Positions 36,370 through 44,448 of a stretch of 64,000 bases of DNA are shown here, piece by piece. The notes beneath the pieces are model-generated. The model saw only the letters and a list, made by a program, of their open reading frames with translations. It was not told where the DNA came from and searched no databases. The stretch's first letter is position 1; each line of letters opens with the position of its first letter. The DNA is from Erythrobacter sp. (GTDB lineage: Bacteria; Pseudomonadota; Alphaproteobacteria; Sphingomonadales; Sphingomonadaceae). The stretch covers positions 1 to 64,000 of the forward strand of contig JAACTB010000007.1 in assembly GCA_009993605.1 (NCBI GenBank). The letters are read 5' to 3'. The translations under genes were made by a program, and so were the position numbers.

Positions 36370-37068
36370 TTAGCGCGCGTCCACCATCACGATTTCCGCG
36401 TCCTCAAGCGCCTCGACCACGATCTCTGTCTCACCCGTAATCGCGACCCCATCGCGTGGCTGCGCATCGTAGCCGTTGACGCGGATGCGGCCAGTCGGTG
36501 CGACCAGATATTGATGGCGCGTTCCGTCACTGGTCCAGGTCGCGCTTTGGCCAGCCTTCAGCGTGGCCGCCACGACCTTCGCGTCGGTGCGTATCGGCAG
36601 CGCATCGTCCTCCGCCGGTGTACCGCTGGCGAGGATGGCAAAGCCGCCCTCGCGCCCGGCCATGGGAAATTCGCGCTGCCCCCAGGCGGGCGCCTCGCCA
36701 CGCCGGTCGGGGAGGATCCAGATCTGGAACAAAGTCGTCGCCTCGTCCTCGACATTGTATTCGGTGTGGGTGATCCCGGTACCCGCGCTCATCACCTGAA
36801 CGTCGCCCGCCGCCGTGCGGCCCTTGTTGCCGAGCGAATCCTGATGCGTGATCGCTCCGCTGCGCACGAAGGTGACGATCTCCATGTCGCTATGCGGGTG
36901 GGGCGGAAAGCCGCTCTGCGCCGCGATCGTGTCGTCGTTCCATACGCGGATATTTCCCCATCCCATGCGGTCGGGATCGTGATAGCTGGCGAAACTGAAA
37001 TGGTGCCGCGCATCGAGCCAGCCGTGGTTCGCATGGCCGAGCGTGTCGAAGGGTCGGATATCGATCAT
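36370..37068 (-). CDS. Pirin family protein
   Basis: This 232-aa bicupin begins with IDIRPFDTLGHANHGWLDARHHFSF. The metal-binding His residues lie in FPPHPHSDMEIVTF and GTGITHTEYN with a nearby Glu, as in quercetinase-type pirins. The C-terminal cupin lacks a clear metal set. Bacterial pirins may act as quercetin dioxygenases or regulators; the role here cannot be read from sequence. The ATG at 37068 fits the family start, five codons inside a slightly longer open frame. It is convergent with the XrtA locus and codirectional with zapE, with 83 bp between them. Confidence 0.9.
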   Translation of the reverse strand: MIDIRPFDTLGHANHGWLDARHHFSFASYHDPDRMGWGNIRVWNDDTIAAQSGFPPHPHSDMEIVTFVRSGAITHQDSLGNKGRTAAGDVQVMSAGTGITHTEYNVEDEATTLFQIWILPDRRGEAPAWGQREFPMAGREGGFAILASGTPAEDDALPIRTDAKVVAATLKAGQSATWTSDGTRHQYLVAPTGRIRVNGYDAQPRDGVAITGETEIVVEALEDAEIVMVDAR

Positions 37069-37151
37069 GGTGTCAGTCCACATCGGCGGGGTTGCTGACC
37101 GCCGGGAATGATAGCTAGCTGGGGTGGAAATGCCCGGTCCGCAAGCGACTT

Positions 37152-38270
37152 TCAGGCCACGCCATGGCCGCGCGCCATATAGTCCGCGCTCTGCATTTCC
37201 ATCAACCGGCTGACCGTGCGTTCGAACTCGAAGGCGCCGTCGCCTGTCACGTAGAGGTCTTCGGGCTCGGCTGCGGCCGTCGCGAAGAGCTTGACGCCGT
37301 TTTCGTAGAGCGCGTCGATCAGCTTGGTGAAGCGCATTGCTTCGTTGCGATTGTCCGGCGACAGGCGAGGGATGCCGACCACGATCACGCTATGAAAGGC
37401 GTGCGCGATGGCGAGATAATCGGCCGCGCCGCGATTTTCGCCGCAAAGCCGCTTGAAGCTGAATACTCCCACGCCCTTGAAGCTTTTGGGAACGTGGAGC
37501 GTGCGCCTGCCTCCCAGATCGAGTTCGCCTGAGGGGACATTGGCGGCATCTTCCGGCGCGTAATCGGTAAGGCGGAAGAACGCCTCGCGCACCTGCGCGG
37601 TGGCCTCCTCGCCCAATGGGGTGTGCCAGGTGTCGAGGTCGCCCAGCCGGTCGAGCCGGTAATCGGTAGGGCCGTTCAGCGTCACGATATCGAGTTCCGC
37701 CTCGACCAGATCGATGAAGGGCAGGAAGAGCGAGCGGTTCAACCCGTCCTTGTAAAGATCGGAGGGAGGCCGGTTGCTGGTTGTGACCACGCTTACTTTC
37801 TCGTCGCAGATCAGGGCCGTGAACAGGCGTGCCATGATCGCTGCGTCGGCGGTGTTGGTGACCACCATCTCGTCGAAGGCGAGGCAGCGGACGTCCTTTG
37901 CGATTCCGGCGGCAACGTGCTTCACCGGTTCGCCCTGGCCCGTATCGCGAGCCGCTTTCATGCGGCGATCGACTTCCAGCATGAATTCATGGAAATGCGT
38001 GCGGCGCTTTTCCGCGATCCCGAGTGTCTGGACGAACAGGTCCATCAGCATGGATTTGCCGCGCCCGACACCGCCCCACATATAGACGCCCTGCGGCGGT
38101 TTCTCGTCCTTCGACCCGAACAGGCGCGACAGGAGCCCACTACCGGGCCGCTCGTTTTCCAGGTCCTGTTGAAGCCGATCGAGCCGCTCTGCCGCGCGGC
38201 GCTGGTCGGGGTCGGGCTGCAATTCGCCCGCCACCACCAATTCCTCGTAACGCGCGAGCAGCCCGCTCAC
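37152..38270 (-). CDS. zapE: Cell division protein ZapE (AFG1-like ATPase)
   Basis: ZapE is a P-loop ATPase that binds FtsZ and helps constriction in some bacteria; the eukaryotic homologue AFG1 works in mitochondrial quality control. The 372-aa sequence starts with SGLLARYEELVVAGEL, has Walker A GGVGRGKS at 66-73, HFHEFMLEVDRRM, and a Walker B-like CLAFDEMVVTN. The GTG start at 38270 overlaps the stop of the upstream thioesterase gene (GTGA). The order sdhB, thioesterase, zapE on the minus strand makes one likely operon. Confidence 0.95.
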   Translation of the reverse strand: MSGLLARYEELVVAGELQPDPDQRRAAERLDRLQQDLENERPGSGLLSRLFGSKDEKPPQGVYMWGGVGRGKSMLMDLFVQTLGIAEKRRTHFHEFMLEVDRRMKAARDTGQGEPVKHVAAGIAKDVRCLAFDEMVVTNTADAAIMARLFTALICDEKVSVVTTSNRPPSDLYKDGLNRSLFLPFIDLVEAELDIVTLNGPTDYRLDRLGDLDTWHTPLGEEATAQVREAFFRLTDYAPEDAANVPSGELDLGGRRTLHVPKSFKGVGVFSFKRLCGENRGAADYLAIAHAFHSVIVVGIPRLSPDNRNEAMRFTKLIDALYENGVKLFATAAAEPEDLYVTGDGAFEFERTVSRLMEMQSADYMARGHGVA

Positions 38271-38746
38271 AAAGGCGCTGCAACGCTGTCGGAACGGGGC
38301 TGCATCTTCCTGACAATGCCCGAAAAGGATGCGACCCGGTGCTCGCCCTGTTCGACTAGACCACGGACAAAGACGAGCTTGCCGGTTTCCTGCACGATTT
38401 CGGTCACGGCATCGAGCGGACGGTCGGGTTGGCCGCCTCCGACGAACTGGGTCGAGAGTTCGAGCGTCACCGATGGACCCGCATTTCCGCTGCCGAGATT
38501 GTGCATGGTCGTGAACAGCGCGATGTCGATCAGCGAGAGCGTGACGGCGCCGTGGATGATGCCTTGCAGGTTCTCGTGCCGCCGTTCGGGAAACATGCGC
38601 AGCCGCGCCTTCCCGTCATCGTCGACGCGGGTGATGAGCCTGCCCATCACCGCGCCGTTGAACAGCGTCTCGTCCTTCAGGTTCCAGTGGTTCCAGCCGG
38701 GATTGTCCGGGTCCGGCCCGTGCTCGAATACGTCTTTGGCGAACAC
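38267..38746 (-). CDS. PaaI-family hotdog thioesterase
   Basis: This 159-aa protein has the hotdog fold of acyl-CoA thioesterases: the HENLQGIIHGAVTLSLIDIALFT helix with its Asp, then VTLELSTQFVGGG and a strand GKLVFVRGLVEQG. It probably hydrolyses an acyl-CoA, perhaps an aromatic one, but the substrate is unknown. It begins 1 nt after the sdhB stop and overlaps zapE by GTGA. Confidence 0.88.
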   Translation of the reverse strand: MFAKDVFEHGPDPDNPGWNHWNLKDETLFNGAVMGRLITRVDDDGKARLRMFPERRHENLQGIIHGAVTLSLIDIALFTTMHNLGSGNAGPSVTLELSTQFVGGGQPDRPLDAVTEIVQETGKLVFVRGLVEQGEHRVASFSGIVRKMQPRSDSVAAPL

Positions 38747-38747
38747 C

Positions 38748-39530
38748 TTAGATCGCGCGCTCGGCGATCATCTTCTTGGTTTCGGCGATGGCCTTGGCCG
38801 GGCTCAGGCCCTTGGGGCAGACATTCGCGCAGTTCATGATCGTGTGGCAGCGATAGAGCCGGAACGGGTCCTCGAGCTGGTCGAGCCGTTCGCCGGTCAT
38901 TTCGTCGCGGCTGTCGGCGAGCCAGCGATAGGCCTGGAGCAGGATCGCCGGGCCGAGGAACTTGTCGCTGTTCCACCAATAGCTCGGGCAGGCGGTCGAG
39001 CAGCAGGCGCACAGGATGCATTCGTAAAGCCCGTCGAGCTTCTCGCGCTGGTCGGGCGATTGCAGGCGTTCCTTGCCGCTAGGCGTGGTGGAGACGGTCT
39101 GCAACCAGGGCCGGATGCTGGCATATTGCGCGTAGAAATGCGTGAAATCGGGGACGAGATCCTTGATGACCTCCATGTGCGGCAAGGGGGTAATCCGAAC
39201 TTCGCCCTTGAGATCCTCGATCGCGGTGGTGCAGGCGAGGCCGTTCTTCCCATTCATGTTCATCGAGCACGACCCGCAGATCCCCTCGCGGCACGAGCGG
39301 CGGAAGGTGAGGGTCGGATCGACGTCGTTCTTGATCTTGAACAGCGCGTCGAGGACCATCGGGCCGCAATCGTCGAGATCGATCTCGAACGTATCGTAAC
39401 GCGGGTTTTCGCCGCTGTCGGGATCGTAGCGATAGATCTTGAAGGATTTGACCCGCCCGGCGCCCTCCGCCTTGTGTGCGCGGCCCTTGCCGCTGATCTT
39501 GGAATTCTTCGGAAGGGTGAAGGTCGCCAT
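38748..39530 (-). CDS. sdhB: Succinate dehydrogenase iron-sulfur subunit
   Basis: SdhB carries electrons from the flavoprotein subunit to quinone in complex II. The 260-aa sequence has the [2Fe-2S] cysteines C80, C85, C88 and C100 ([13 protein letters not shown] and LACTT). The [4Fe-4S] and [3Fe-4S] cysteines follow in [17 protein letters not shown] and [14 protein letters not shown]. Its length is normal. The ATG at 39530 matches the family N-terminus. No sdhA, sdhC or sdhD is next to it: a divergent SDR gene lies upstream, so sdhB is cut off from the rest of complex II and leads the thioesterase-zapE operon. Confidence 0.96.
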   Translation of the reverse strand: MATFTLPKNSKISGKGRAHKAEGAGRVKSFKIYRYDPDSGENPRYDTFEIDLDDCGPMVLDALFKIKNDVDPTLTFRRSCREGICGSCSMNMNGKNGLACTTAIEDLKGEVRITPLPHMEVIKDLVPDFTHFYAQYASIRPWLQTVSTTPSGKERLQSPDQREKLDGLYECILCACCSTACPSYWWNSDKFLGPAILLQAYRWLADSRDEMTGERLDQLEDPFRLYRCHTIMNCANVCPKGLSPAKAIAETKKMIAERAI

Positions 39531-39546
39531 GGCGCAATTCGGTCCT

Positions 39547-39561
39547 GTTGCTACTTGCAAC
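39547..39561. repeat. Inverted repeat GTTGC-TACTT-GCAAC
   Basis: A perfect 5+5 bp inverted repeat with a 5-nt spacer lies 17 nt from the sdhB start. Its half-sites resemble those of the second repeat 53 bp away. Confidence 0.4.
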
Positions 39562-39613
39562 CCACTTAGCCGTTCGTGCGCATGGTGCAAGGGCCGGGAA
39601 CCTGCAATGTCCG

Positions 39614-39628
39614 CTGCAAGTCTTGCAG
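39614..39628. repeat. Inverted repeat CTGCAAG-T-CTTGCAG
   Basis: A perfect 7+7 bp palindrome with a 1-nt spacer ends 3 nt before the ATG of the SDR gene and includes its ribosome site. A regulator bound here could block translation initiation sequences or transcription; as RNA it can fold into only a very tight hairpin, so a DNA operator is more likely. Confidence 0.45.
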
Positions 39629-39631
39629 GAT

Positions 39632-40360
39632 ATGGAACAGTCTTCATCGGATTTTCGAACCGTAGCGGTCTTCGGGGCGAGCGGCGGCATCGGCAGGGCG
39701 TTGAGCGCCACTCTGGTCGAGCGCGGGCTGACCGTGTGGGCGGGGAGCCGATCGGGTGAAGAGCTGGTCGAAGGGGCCAAGCCGTTCCGCTTCGATCTGG
39801 GCGACGAGGACAGCATCCGGCAGGCTACCGACTTGATGAGGGACGATCCGCCCGACCTCGTCATCGTCGCGACCGGGGTTCTGACACTCTCCGATGGGAC
39901 CGGCCCGGAACGCAGCTTCAAGGCGATCGACGGCGCCGCGATGGCGCGGATGTTCGCGGCGAACACGATCGGTCCGGCCCTGATCGCCAAGCATATGCTC
40001 CCTTTGATGCCCCGCGACCGACGCTGCGTGTTTGCGGCCCTGTCCGCGCGCGTAGGCTCGATCGGGGACAATCGCCTCGGCGGCTGGCACAGCTATCGCG
40101 CGAGCAAGGCCGCGCTCAACATGCTCGTCAGGAATTTCGCCATCGAATTCGCCCGCACGCACAAGCAGGGGATCGTCGCGGCGTTGCACCCGGGCACGGT
40201 CGACACGGCGCTGTCGGAGCCGTTCCAGGGCAATGTGCCCGACCGGCAGCTGACGAAGCCATCGCAGGCGGCGGAAGATCTTTTGTCCGTCATCGATGGG
40301 CTGACACCAGAGGATGGCGGCGGCCATTTCGACTGGAAGGGCGAGACGATACCGGCCTGA
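39632..40360 (+). CDS. Short-chain dehydrogenase/reductase (C-factor-like)
   Basis: This 242-aa SDR begins with the NAD(P)-binding motif [11 protein letters not shown] and has the catalytic YRASK ([11 protein letters not shown]) after [14 protein letters not shown]. The HPGTVDT segment after the active site is common in the C-factor/CsgA-like group, some of which act on lipids. Substrate is unknown. The ATG at 39632 follows GCAGGAT; upstream sequence in frame includes the palindrome region and is unlikely to be coding. HAD-IB gene follows 36 nt later. Confidence 0.88.
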   Translation: MEQSSSDFRTVAVFGASGGIGRALSATLVERGLTVWAGSRSGEELVEGAKPFRFDLGDEDSIRQATDLMRDDPPDLVIVATGVLTLSDGTGPERSFKAIDGAAMARMFAANTIGPALIAKHMLPLMPRDRRCVFAALSARVGSIGDNRLGGWHSYRASKAALNMLVRNFAIEFARTHKQGIVAALHPGTVDTALSEPFQGNVPDRQLTKPSQAAEDLLSVIDGLTPEDGGGHFDWKGETIPA

Positions 40361-40396
40361 GCGGGCTCGCAATCCGGGAATAGGTGACAGGCCGGG

Positions 40397-41062
40397 ATGC
40401 CGGTGCCATCGGATGCCGCGATGCGTATCGCCATCTACGATCTCGACCGCACGCTGACGCGCAAAGCCACTTTCACGCCGTTCCTGCTTTTCGCGGCCAG
40501 GAAAGTGGCGTCATGGCGGCTGGCTTTGGTGCCGGTGTGGCTTTTCGCCATGCTCGCCTATCGACTTGGAGCGATGTCGCGTGCGCGGCTGAAATTGTTC
40601 GGAACGCAATTATTGGTCGGACGCCGAACGCGGAGCGAGCTGGAAGCGCTCGGATCGCAATTCGCCGCGCGTGTCATGGCTTCCAATGGGCTCATGCCGG
40701 GCACGTTGCTCCTGCTCGAGAAAGACCGGGAAGCCGGCGCGCGCCTCGTCCTCGCGACCGCCGCCTTCGACATTTACGCCAGCGCCTTCGCGACCGCTCT
40801 GGGGTTCGACGAGATGGTCGCGACCCGGTGGGAAGGGTTCGAGCGCGTGCCCGACAATTGCTACGCGGATACGAAGCTCGCCAGCGTGCTGGACCGTCAG
40901 CCCGAAATCGGCGAAGCGCGGACGCGTTTCGTCAGCGACAGTTTCGCCGACGCGCCGCTGCTGGACAAGGTGGACGAGCCGATCTTCGCGACCACCTCAC
41001 AGCGTAAGGCGAAGAAGGCCGCTGCGCGCGGGTGGCGCGTCATCGATCCGCGCGAGAGCTGA
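40397..41062 (+). CDS. HAD-IB family hydrolase
   Basis: This 221-aa haloacid-dehalogenase-type phosphatase has the nucleophile motif IAIYDLDRTLTR near residue 13. Motif II is probably the VLATAAFD threonine, and the C-terminal SDSFADAPLL supplies the acidic residues of motif IV. It resembles phosphoserine-phosphatase-like proteins of subfamily IB, with a hydrophobic stretch (about 35-55) that may touch the membrane. The start may be ATG 40397 or 40421. It overlaps tail-to-tail by 23 bp with the glycerophosphotransferase-like gene on the other strand. Confidence 0.85.
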   Translation: MPVPSDAAMRIAIYDLDRTLTRKATFTPFLLFAARKVASWRLALVPVWLFAMLAYRLGAMSRARLKLFGTQLLVGRRTRSELEALGSQFAARVMASNGLMPGTLLLLEKDREAGARLVLATAAFDIYASAFATALGFDEMVATRWEGFERVPDNCYADTKLASVLDRQPEIGEARTRFVSDSFADAPLLDKVDEPIFATTSQRKAKKAAARGWRVIDPRES

Positions 41063-42212
41063 TAGCTTCCAGAATAGCGTCGGCGGCCCTCTCGCTTGCC
41101 GGGCGATCGCCGAGATCGATGGTATACGCGAACAATTCCTCCTGACGCGCGCGATAGCTTGCGCCGATTGCCTCCATTTCGGGGAGCAGGGCCGTGAGCG
41201 CGTCCACGCTGCGCACCACCGGGCCGCATTCCCAGAACAGGTGCCATTCGTCGTCTTCCGCTTTCACATCGCGGCGCGCGTCGATGAAGAAGGCTGGACG
41301 CGAGCGCACGAGGAATTCGTAGATCTGGCTGGACGCATCGCCGAGATAGGCGTCGGCGGCGAGCGTGTAGGTCATGTCGAACAGGCGCGGGCTGTCGGTG
41401 TCGATCAGGATGTTGGCGGCGCTGCGTGCTTCCTCGGGAATATGGGGGCGCCGTCGCGCGATCCCGTATTCGGGCGAGACATGAAGTTCCTTGCGGAACA
41501 GCATGACATGGGGCGCGAAGATCAGGTTGAAGCTCTGTCCTGCCTCGCTGGCGAACCAGCGCAGGATGTCCGGGCCGTGATCGTACCAGCTCGACAGATT
41601 CGGATCGAAATGGGGGTTGTAGACGATCGTGGGGCGGTCGTTGTCGAACAGCCGGGGCCGGGCGGCAAGGTCGATATTCTCGAACTTGGGATAGCCGATG
41701 ACGACCAGTCTTTCGGGGTCGACACCATGCGCGACCAATTGGTCGACGACTTTCCGGCCCGCCACGAAGCTGCGATCGAAGCGGATATAATCGGGATGGT
41801 AGCTCACGCTACGATCGCCCGCGCCGTGCGGCACCTTGGCGAAGAGCGGCATGACGTCAGCGGGAATGCGCTTCTTCAGGCGCAGGCAGGTCCGCTCGGT
41901 CGAGACGACCATATCGGCGCTCGCGAATAGCGGAACATGCGCGTTGAGGCGCATCAAGCGGCTGGCCGGCAGCACCTTATCGAACAGGCCCGCGACGACA
42001 CGCGCGAAAGGCCCCAGCGTCAGTTCGTACCAGCGGATCGCATCCCCGCCGATATCGCCGACAACCGCTTCGATGCGGGCTCGGATGGAAGGGCCTGCAT
42101 AGGCGATCACGGTTTCGACCTCCGGGTGGGTGCGCGCCATCGCGGCGGCGATCCCGGCCAGATGCGCGACCTGATGGGCCGCATCGTGATTGAAGAGGAA
42201 CACCACCCGCAT
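41040..42212 (-). CDS. CDP-glycerol glycerophosphotransferase-like protein
   Basis: This 390-aa GT-B protein resembles TagB/TagF-type transferases, which move glycerol-phosphate or related alditol-phosphate from a CDP donor to a polymer or lipid. Supporting features are VVFLFNHDAAHQVAHLAGI at the start, KVPHGAGDRSVSYHPDYIRFD, IVYNPHFDPNLSSWYD in the middle and the C-terminal LAADAYLGDASSQIYEF motif. It lacks the N-terminal region of Gram-positive TagF. A flippase and a nucleotidyltransferase are encoded divergently next to it. The ATG at 42212 is chosen; the frame upstream belongs to no gene. Confidence 0.72.
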   Translation of the reverse strand: MRVVFLFNHDAAHQVAHLAGIAAAMARTHPEVETVIAYAGPSIRARIEAVVGDIGGDAIRWYELTLGPFARVVAGLFDKVLPASRLMRLNAHVPLFASADMVVSTERTCLRLKKRIPADVMPLFAKVPHGAGDRSVSYHPDYIRFDRSFVAGRKVVDQLVAHGVDPERLVVIGYPKFENIDLAARPRLFDNDRPTIVYNPHFDPNLSSWYDHGPDILRWFASEAGQSFNLIFAPHVMLFRKELHVSPEYGIARRRPHIPEEARSAANILIDTDSPRLFDMTYTLAADAYLGDASSQIYEFLVRSRPAFFIDARRDVKAEDDEWHLFWECGPVVRSVDALTALLPEMEAIGASYRARQEELFAYTIDLGDRPASERAADAILEAISSRADR

Positions 42213-42295
42213 GGCCGGCTGCCTTAAGCATCCCGCGCGCCGCCGCAAAGCATGGATTTGCCAGCCGCGCGCGCATCGTTCAAAGGGCGCTCGAG

Positions 42296-43630
42296 ATGGA
42301 TGGTCAAAGCACGCCTGTGCCCGCACGCAACGGGCTGCTGAACATCGTTCGCAATCTGGCCTGGATTCTCGGCGGTAAGACCTTCGGGGCGATTTGCAGC
42401 CTGATCTATCTCGCCGTGCTGGCACGATCGTTGGGATTGCGCGATTTCGGGCATTTCTCTCTCCTCTTCGGCACTGCGCAGGCGCTCGTCGCGATTGCGG
42501 GCTTTCAGACCTGGCAGACGCTGGTGCGCTTCGGTGCCCGGCACCGGTTGGACGGTGACGAAGCGGCCTTCGGGCGCCTGATCTGGTTCTGCACCTTTGC
42601 CGATCTTGGCGGGGCGGTCACCGGCTGCGCGATCGCTGCACTGGTCTATTATGGCTTCGGCTCGCTGCTCGAACTGAACCCGCGCTATATCGATCTCGGC
42701 TTTCTGTTCGCCTGCGCCCTGATCTGGGCGCGCCTGACCACGCCGAGCGGGATCGTGCGCGTTCTCGATCGATTCGACGTGGGCACGTATGTCGAAGCGA
42801 TCGTGCCGACCGGGCGCTTGATCGCCAGCGGCATCATCCTCGCCACAGGACCCAGCGTCGCGAAATTCGTCTTCGCTTGGGCGCTGTTCGATCTGATCGC
42901 GGCAGCGGTCTACTGGATCATGGCGCGGCGCCTTGCACCCGGTGCGTTTCGCCTGCGGCATGCGGGCGGTTGGCGCCGGATGCTGCTGGAGAATCCCGGC
43001 ATCAAGGGGTTCTTCGGGGTGACTTACGGCGCGACCACGCTGGACGCCATCGTCAAACAGGGGCCGTTGCTGGCGGTCGGCTATTTCTTCTCGACCAGCT
43101 CCGCAGGTCTCTACCGCCTGGCGGATCAGCTGGCACAGGGCGTGAAGCAGTTCGCCGTCCTGGTGGCGCGAGCGGTCCTGCCCGAATTCGCCGTGTCCAG
43201 CATCGCCGACGAGGCGACGCGGTTTGCAAAGCTGGTCCGCAGCGTGACGCGGATCGCTGCGCTGGCGGGGATCGTGGTCCTTCTGACTGCCGTCCTGTTC
43301 GGCGAGCAGGCCTTGGTTCTGATCGGCGGGTCCGATTATGCGCGCGCCGCGGTCGTCCTGATCCCGCTGGCTTTCGCCGCGGCATTCGAACTCGCCAGCG
43401 TCTCCTACGAACCGATGCTGTATGCGACCGGCCATGCGGGACGCGCCTTGAAGGTGCGTGCGATCGCGGTGGTGACGTTGATCGTGTCGATCGTCGCCCT
43501 GCAATCGGGCGGCGGACCGGTCGAGATCGGCTGGGCGGTCGCCCTGTCGATGGGCGTCTTCTATTTCTGCATGAGCCTCGCCGCCTGGATGACGCTGCGA
43601 CGCCTGCGCAAGGTGGACGCCGAGACATGA
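42296..43630 (+). CDS. Polysaccharide biosynthesis / lipopolysaccharide flippase (Wzx-like)
   Basis: This 444-aa integral membrane protein belongs to the MOP/polysaccharide_synt flippases. About 12 hydrophobic helices are visible, with the characteristic first helix ILGGKTFGAICSLIYLAVLARSLGLRDFG. It should move a lipid-linked glycan or polymer repeat across the inner membrane. It is preceded by the divergent glycerophosphotransferase-like gene (83 bp gap) and overlaps the nucleotidyltransferase gene by ATGA, so the three form a small surface-polymer unit. Confidence 0.88.
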   Translation: MDGQSTPVPARNGLLNIVRNLAWILGGKTFGAICSLIYLAVLARSLGLRDFGHFSLLFGTAQALVAIAGFQTWQTLVRFGARHRLDGDEAAFGRLIWFCTFADLGGAVTGCAIAALVYYGFGSLLELNPRYIDLGFLFACALIWARLTTPSGIVRVLDRFDVGTYVEAIVPTGRLIASGIILATGPSVAKFVFAWALFDLIAAAVYWIMARRLAPGAFRLRHAGGWRRMLLENPGIKGFFGVTYGATTLDAIVKQGPLLAVGYFFSTSSAGLYRLADQLAQGVKQFAVLVARAVLPEFAVSSIADEATRFAKLVRSVTRIAALAGIVVLLTAVLFGEQALVLIGGSDYARAAVVLIPLAFAAAFELASVSYEPMLYATGHAGRALKVRAIAVVTLIVSIVALQSGGGPVEIGWAVALSMGVFYFCMSLAAWMTLRRLRKVDAET

Positions 43631-44382
43631 CTGGGAGCGCGCTCGTTCTGGCTGGGACGCGGCCGGGCGGCGACCCGCTCGCGCGCGACCTCGGTGTGGC
43701 GCACAAAGGGCTGATCGACATCGCAGGCAAGCCGATCCTGGAACGGGTCATCCTCGCCCTGCTTGCGGCGGGTATGGGCCGGGTGCTGGTCTCCGCCGAC
43801 GATCCGGAGGTGGTGGCCCTCGCGCACAGCCTCGGCGCGGAAATCTGCCCGCCTGCTTCCGGGCCGAGCGAGAGCGTGGCGGCCGCGTTCGACATGACCG
43901 GCGCGCCGCTCGTCGTCACCACGGCGGATCACGCCTTGCTCGAACCGGCATGGATTACCGAACTGGTCGCAAAGACCCGGGCAGGGGCGGACCTGTCGAT
44001 CATGATGGCGCGGCGGCAGGATATCGAGCGCGCTTTGCCCGGTACGCAACGCACCTATCTGCGGTTTGCCGATGGGGAATGGTCGGGTTGCAACCTGTTC
44101 TATCTCGCCACTCCCCAAGCGCGCGCGGCCCTTGCGACATGGCGGGAGGTCGAGGCCGATCGCAAACGCCCGTGGAAACTGGTGGCGCGTCTCGGGCTTC
44201 CCAATCTCTTCGCCTACGCATTGGGGCGGTTGACGCTGGAGGACGGATTGGCGCGACTGGGCCGCCGGATCGGCGTGGATGCGGGGCTCGTCCGGGCCAG
44301 CGACGGGCGGGCCGCGATTGATGTCGACAAGCCACGCGATCTCGAAGACGTCCTCGCCCTGATCGCGCGGGAACAACCCTAG
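43627..44382 (+). CDS. Nucleotidyltransferase family protein (MobA/NTP_transf-like)
   Basis: This 251-aa GT-A-like protein starts with ALVLAGTRPGGDPLARDLGVAHKGLIDIAGKP, cited here only in outline: the LAG...RPGGDP loop and the following Lys fit a sugar- or alditol-phosphate nucleotidyltransferase (shown at residues 5-37). VVTTADHALLEPAW carries the metal-binding Asp. It could make the activated donor for the glycerophosphotransferase-like enzyme, but MobA and CDP-inositol-type enzymes share the motif, so the substrate is open. It is coupled to the flippase by ATGA. Confidence 0.75.
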   Translation: MTGSALVLAGTRPGGDPLARDLGVAHKGLIDIAGKPILERVILALLAAGMGRVLVSADDPEVVALAHSLGAEICPPASGPSESVAAAFDMTGAPLVVTTADHALLEPAWITELVAKTRAGADLSIMMARRQDIERALPGTQRTYLRFADGEWSGCNLFYLATPQARAALATWREVEADRKRPWKLVARLGLPNLFAYALGRLTLEDGLARLGRRIGVDAGLVRASDGRAAIDVDKPRDLEDVLALIAREQP

Positions 44383-44395
44383 ATCCGAACGAAAT

Positions 44396-44423
44396 CGGGG
44401 GCCGATCCGAAGACCGACCCCCG
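44396..44423. terminator. Likely bidirectional terminator between convergent genes
   Basis: CGGGGGCCG and the complementary CGACCCCCG pair as a GC stem of 6 bp, one mismatch and 2 further pairs, around a loop of about 10 nt. It lies between the convergent nucleotidyltransferase and rne stops. AT-rich flanks (GAAAT before, CTATTT after) could give weak U-tracts in both directions. Confidence 0.5.
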
Positions 44424-44448
44424 CTATTTCGACACCGTTATGCGGCGC

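Larger units (their letters stand above)
39531..39631. promoter_or_regulatory. Divergent sdhB / SDR promoter region with TTGCAA-rich palindromes
   Basis: These 101 bp separate sdhB from an SDR gene on the plus strand. The region has two inverted repeats sharing TTGC/GCAA half-sites, given separately, and further GCAA copies between them (GGTGCAAGG, CCTGCAATG). That density suggests an operator region. I cannot place -10/-35 elements. Confidence 0.4.
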
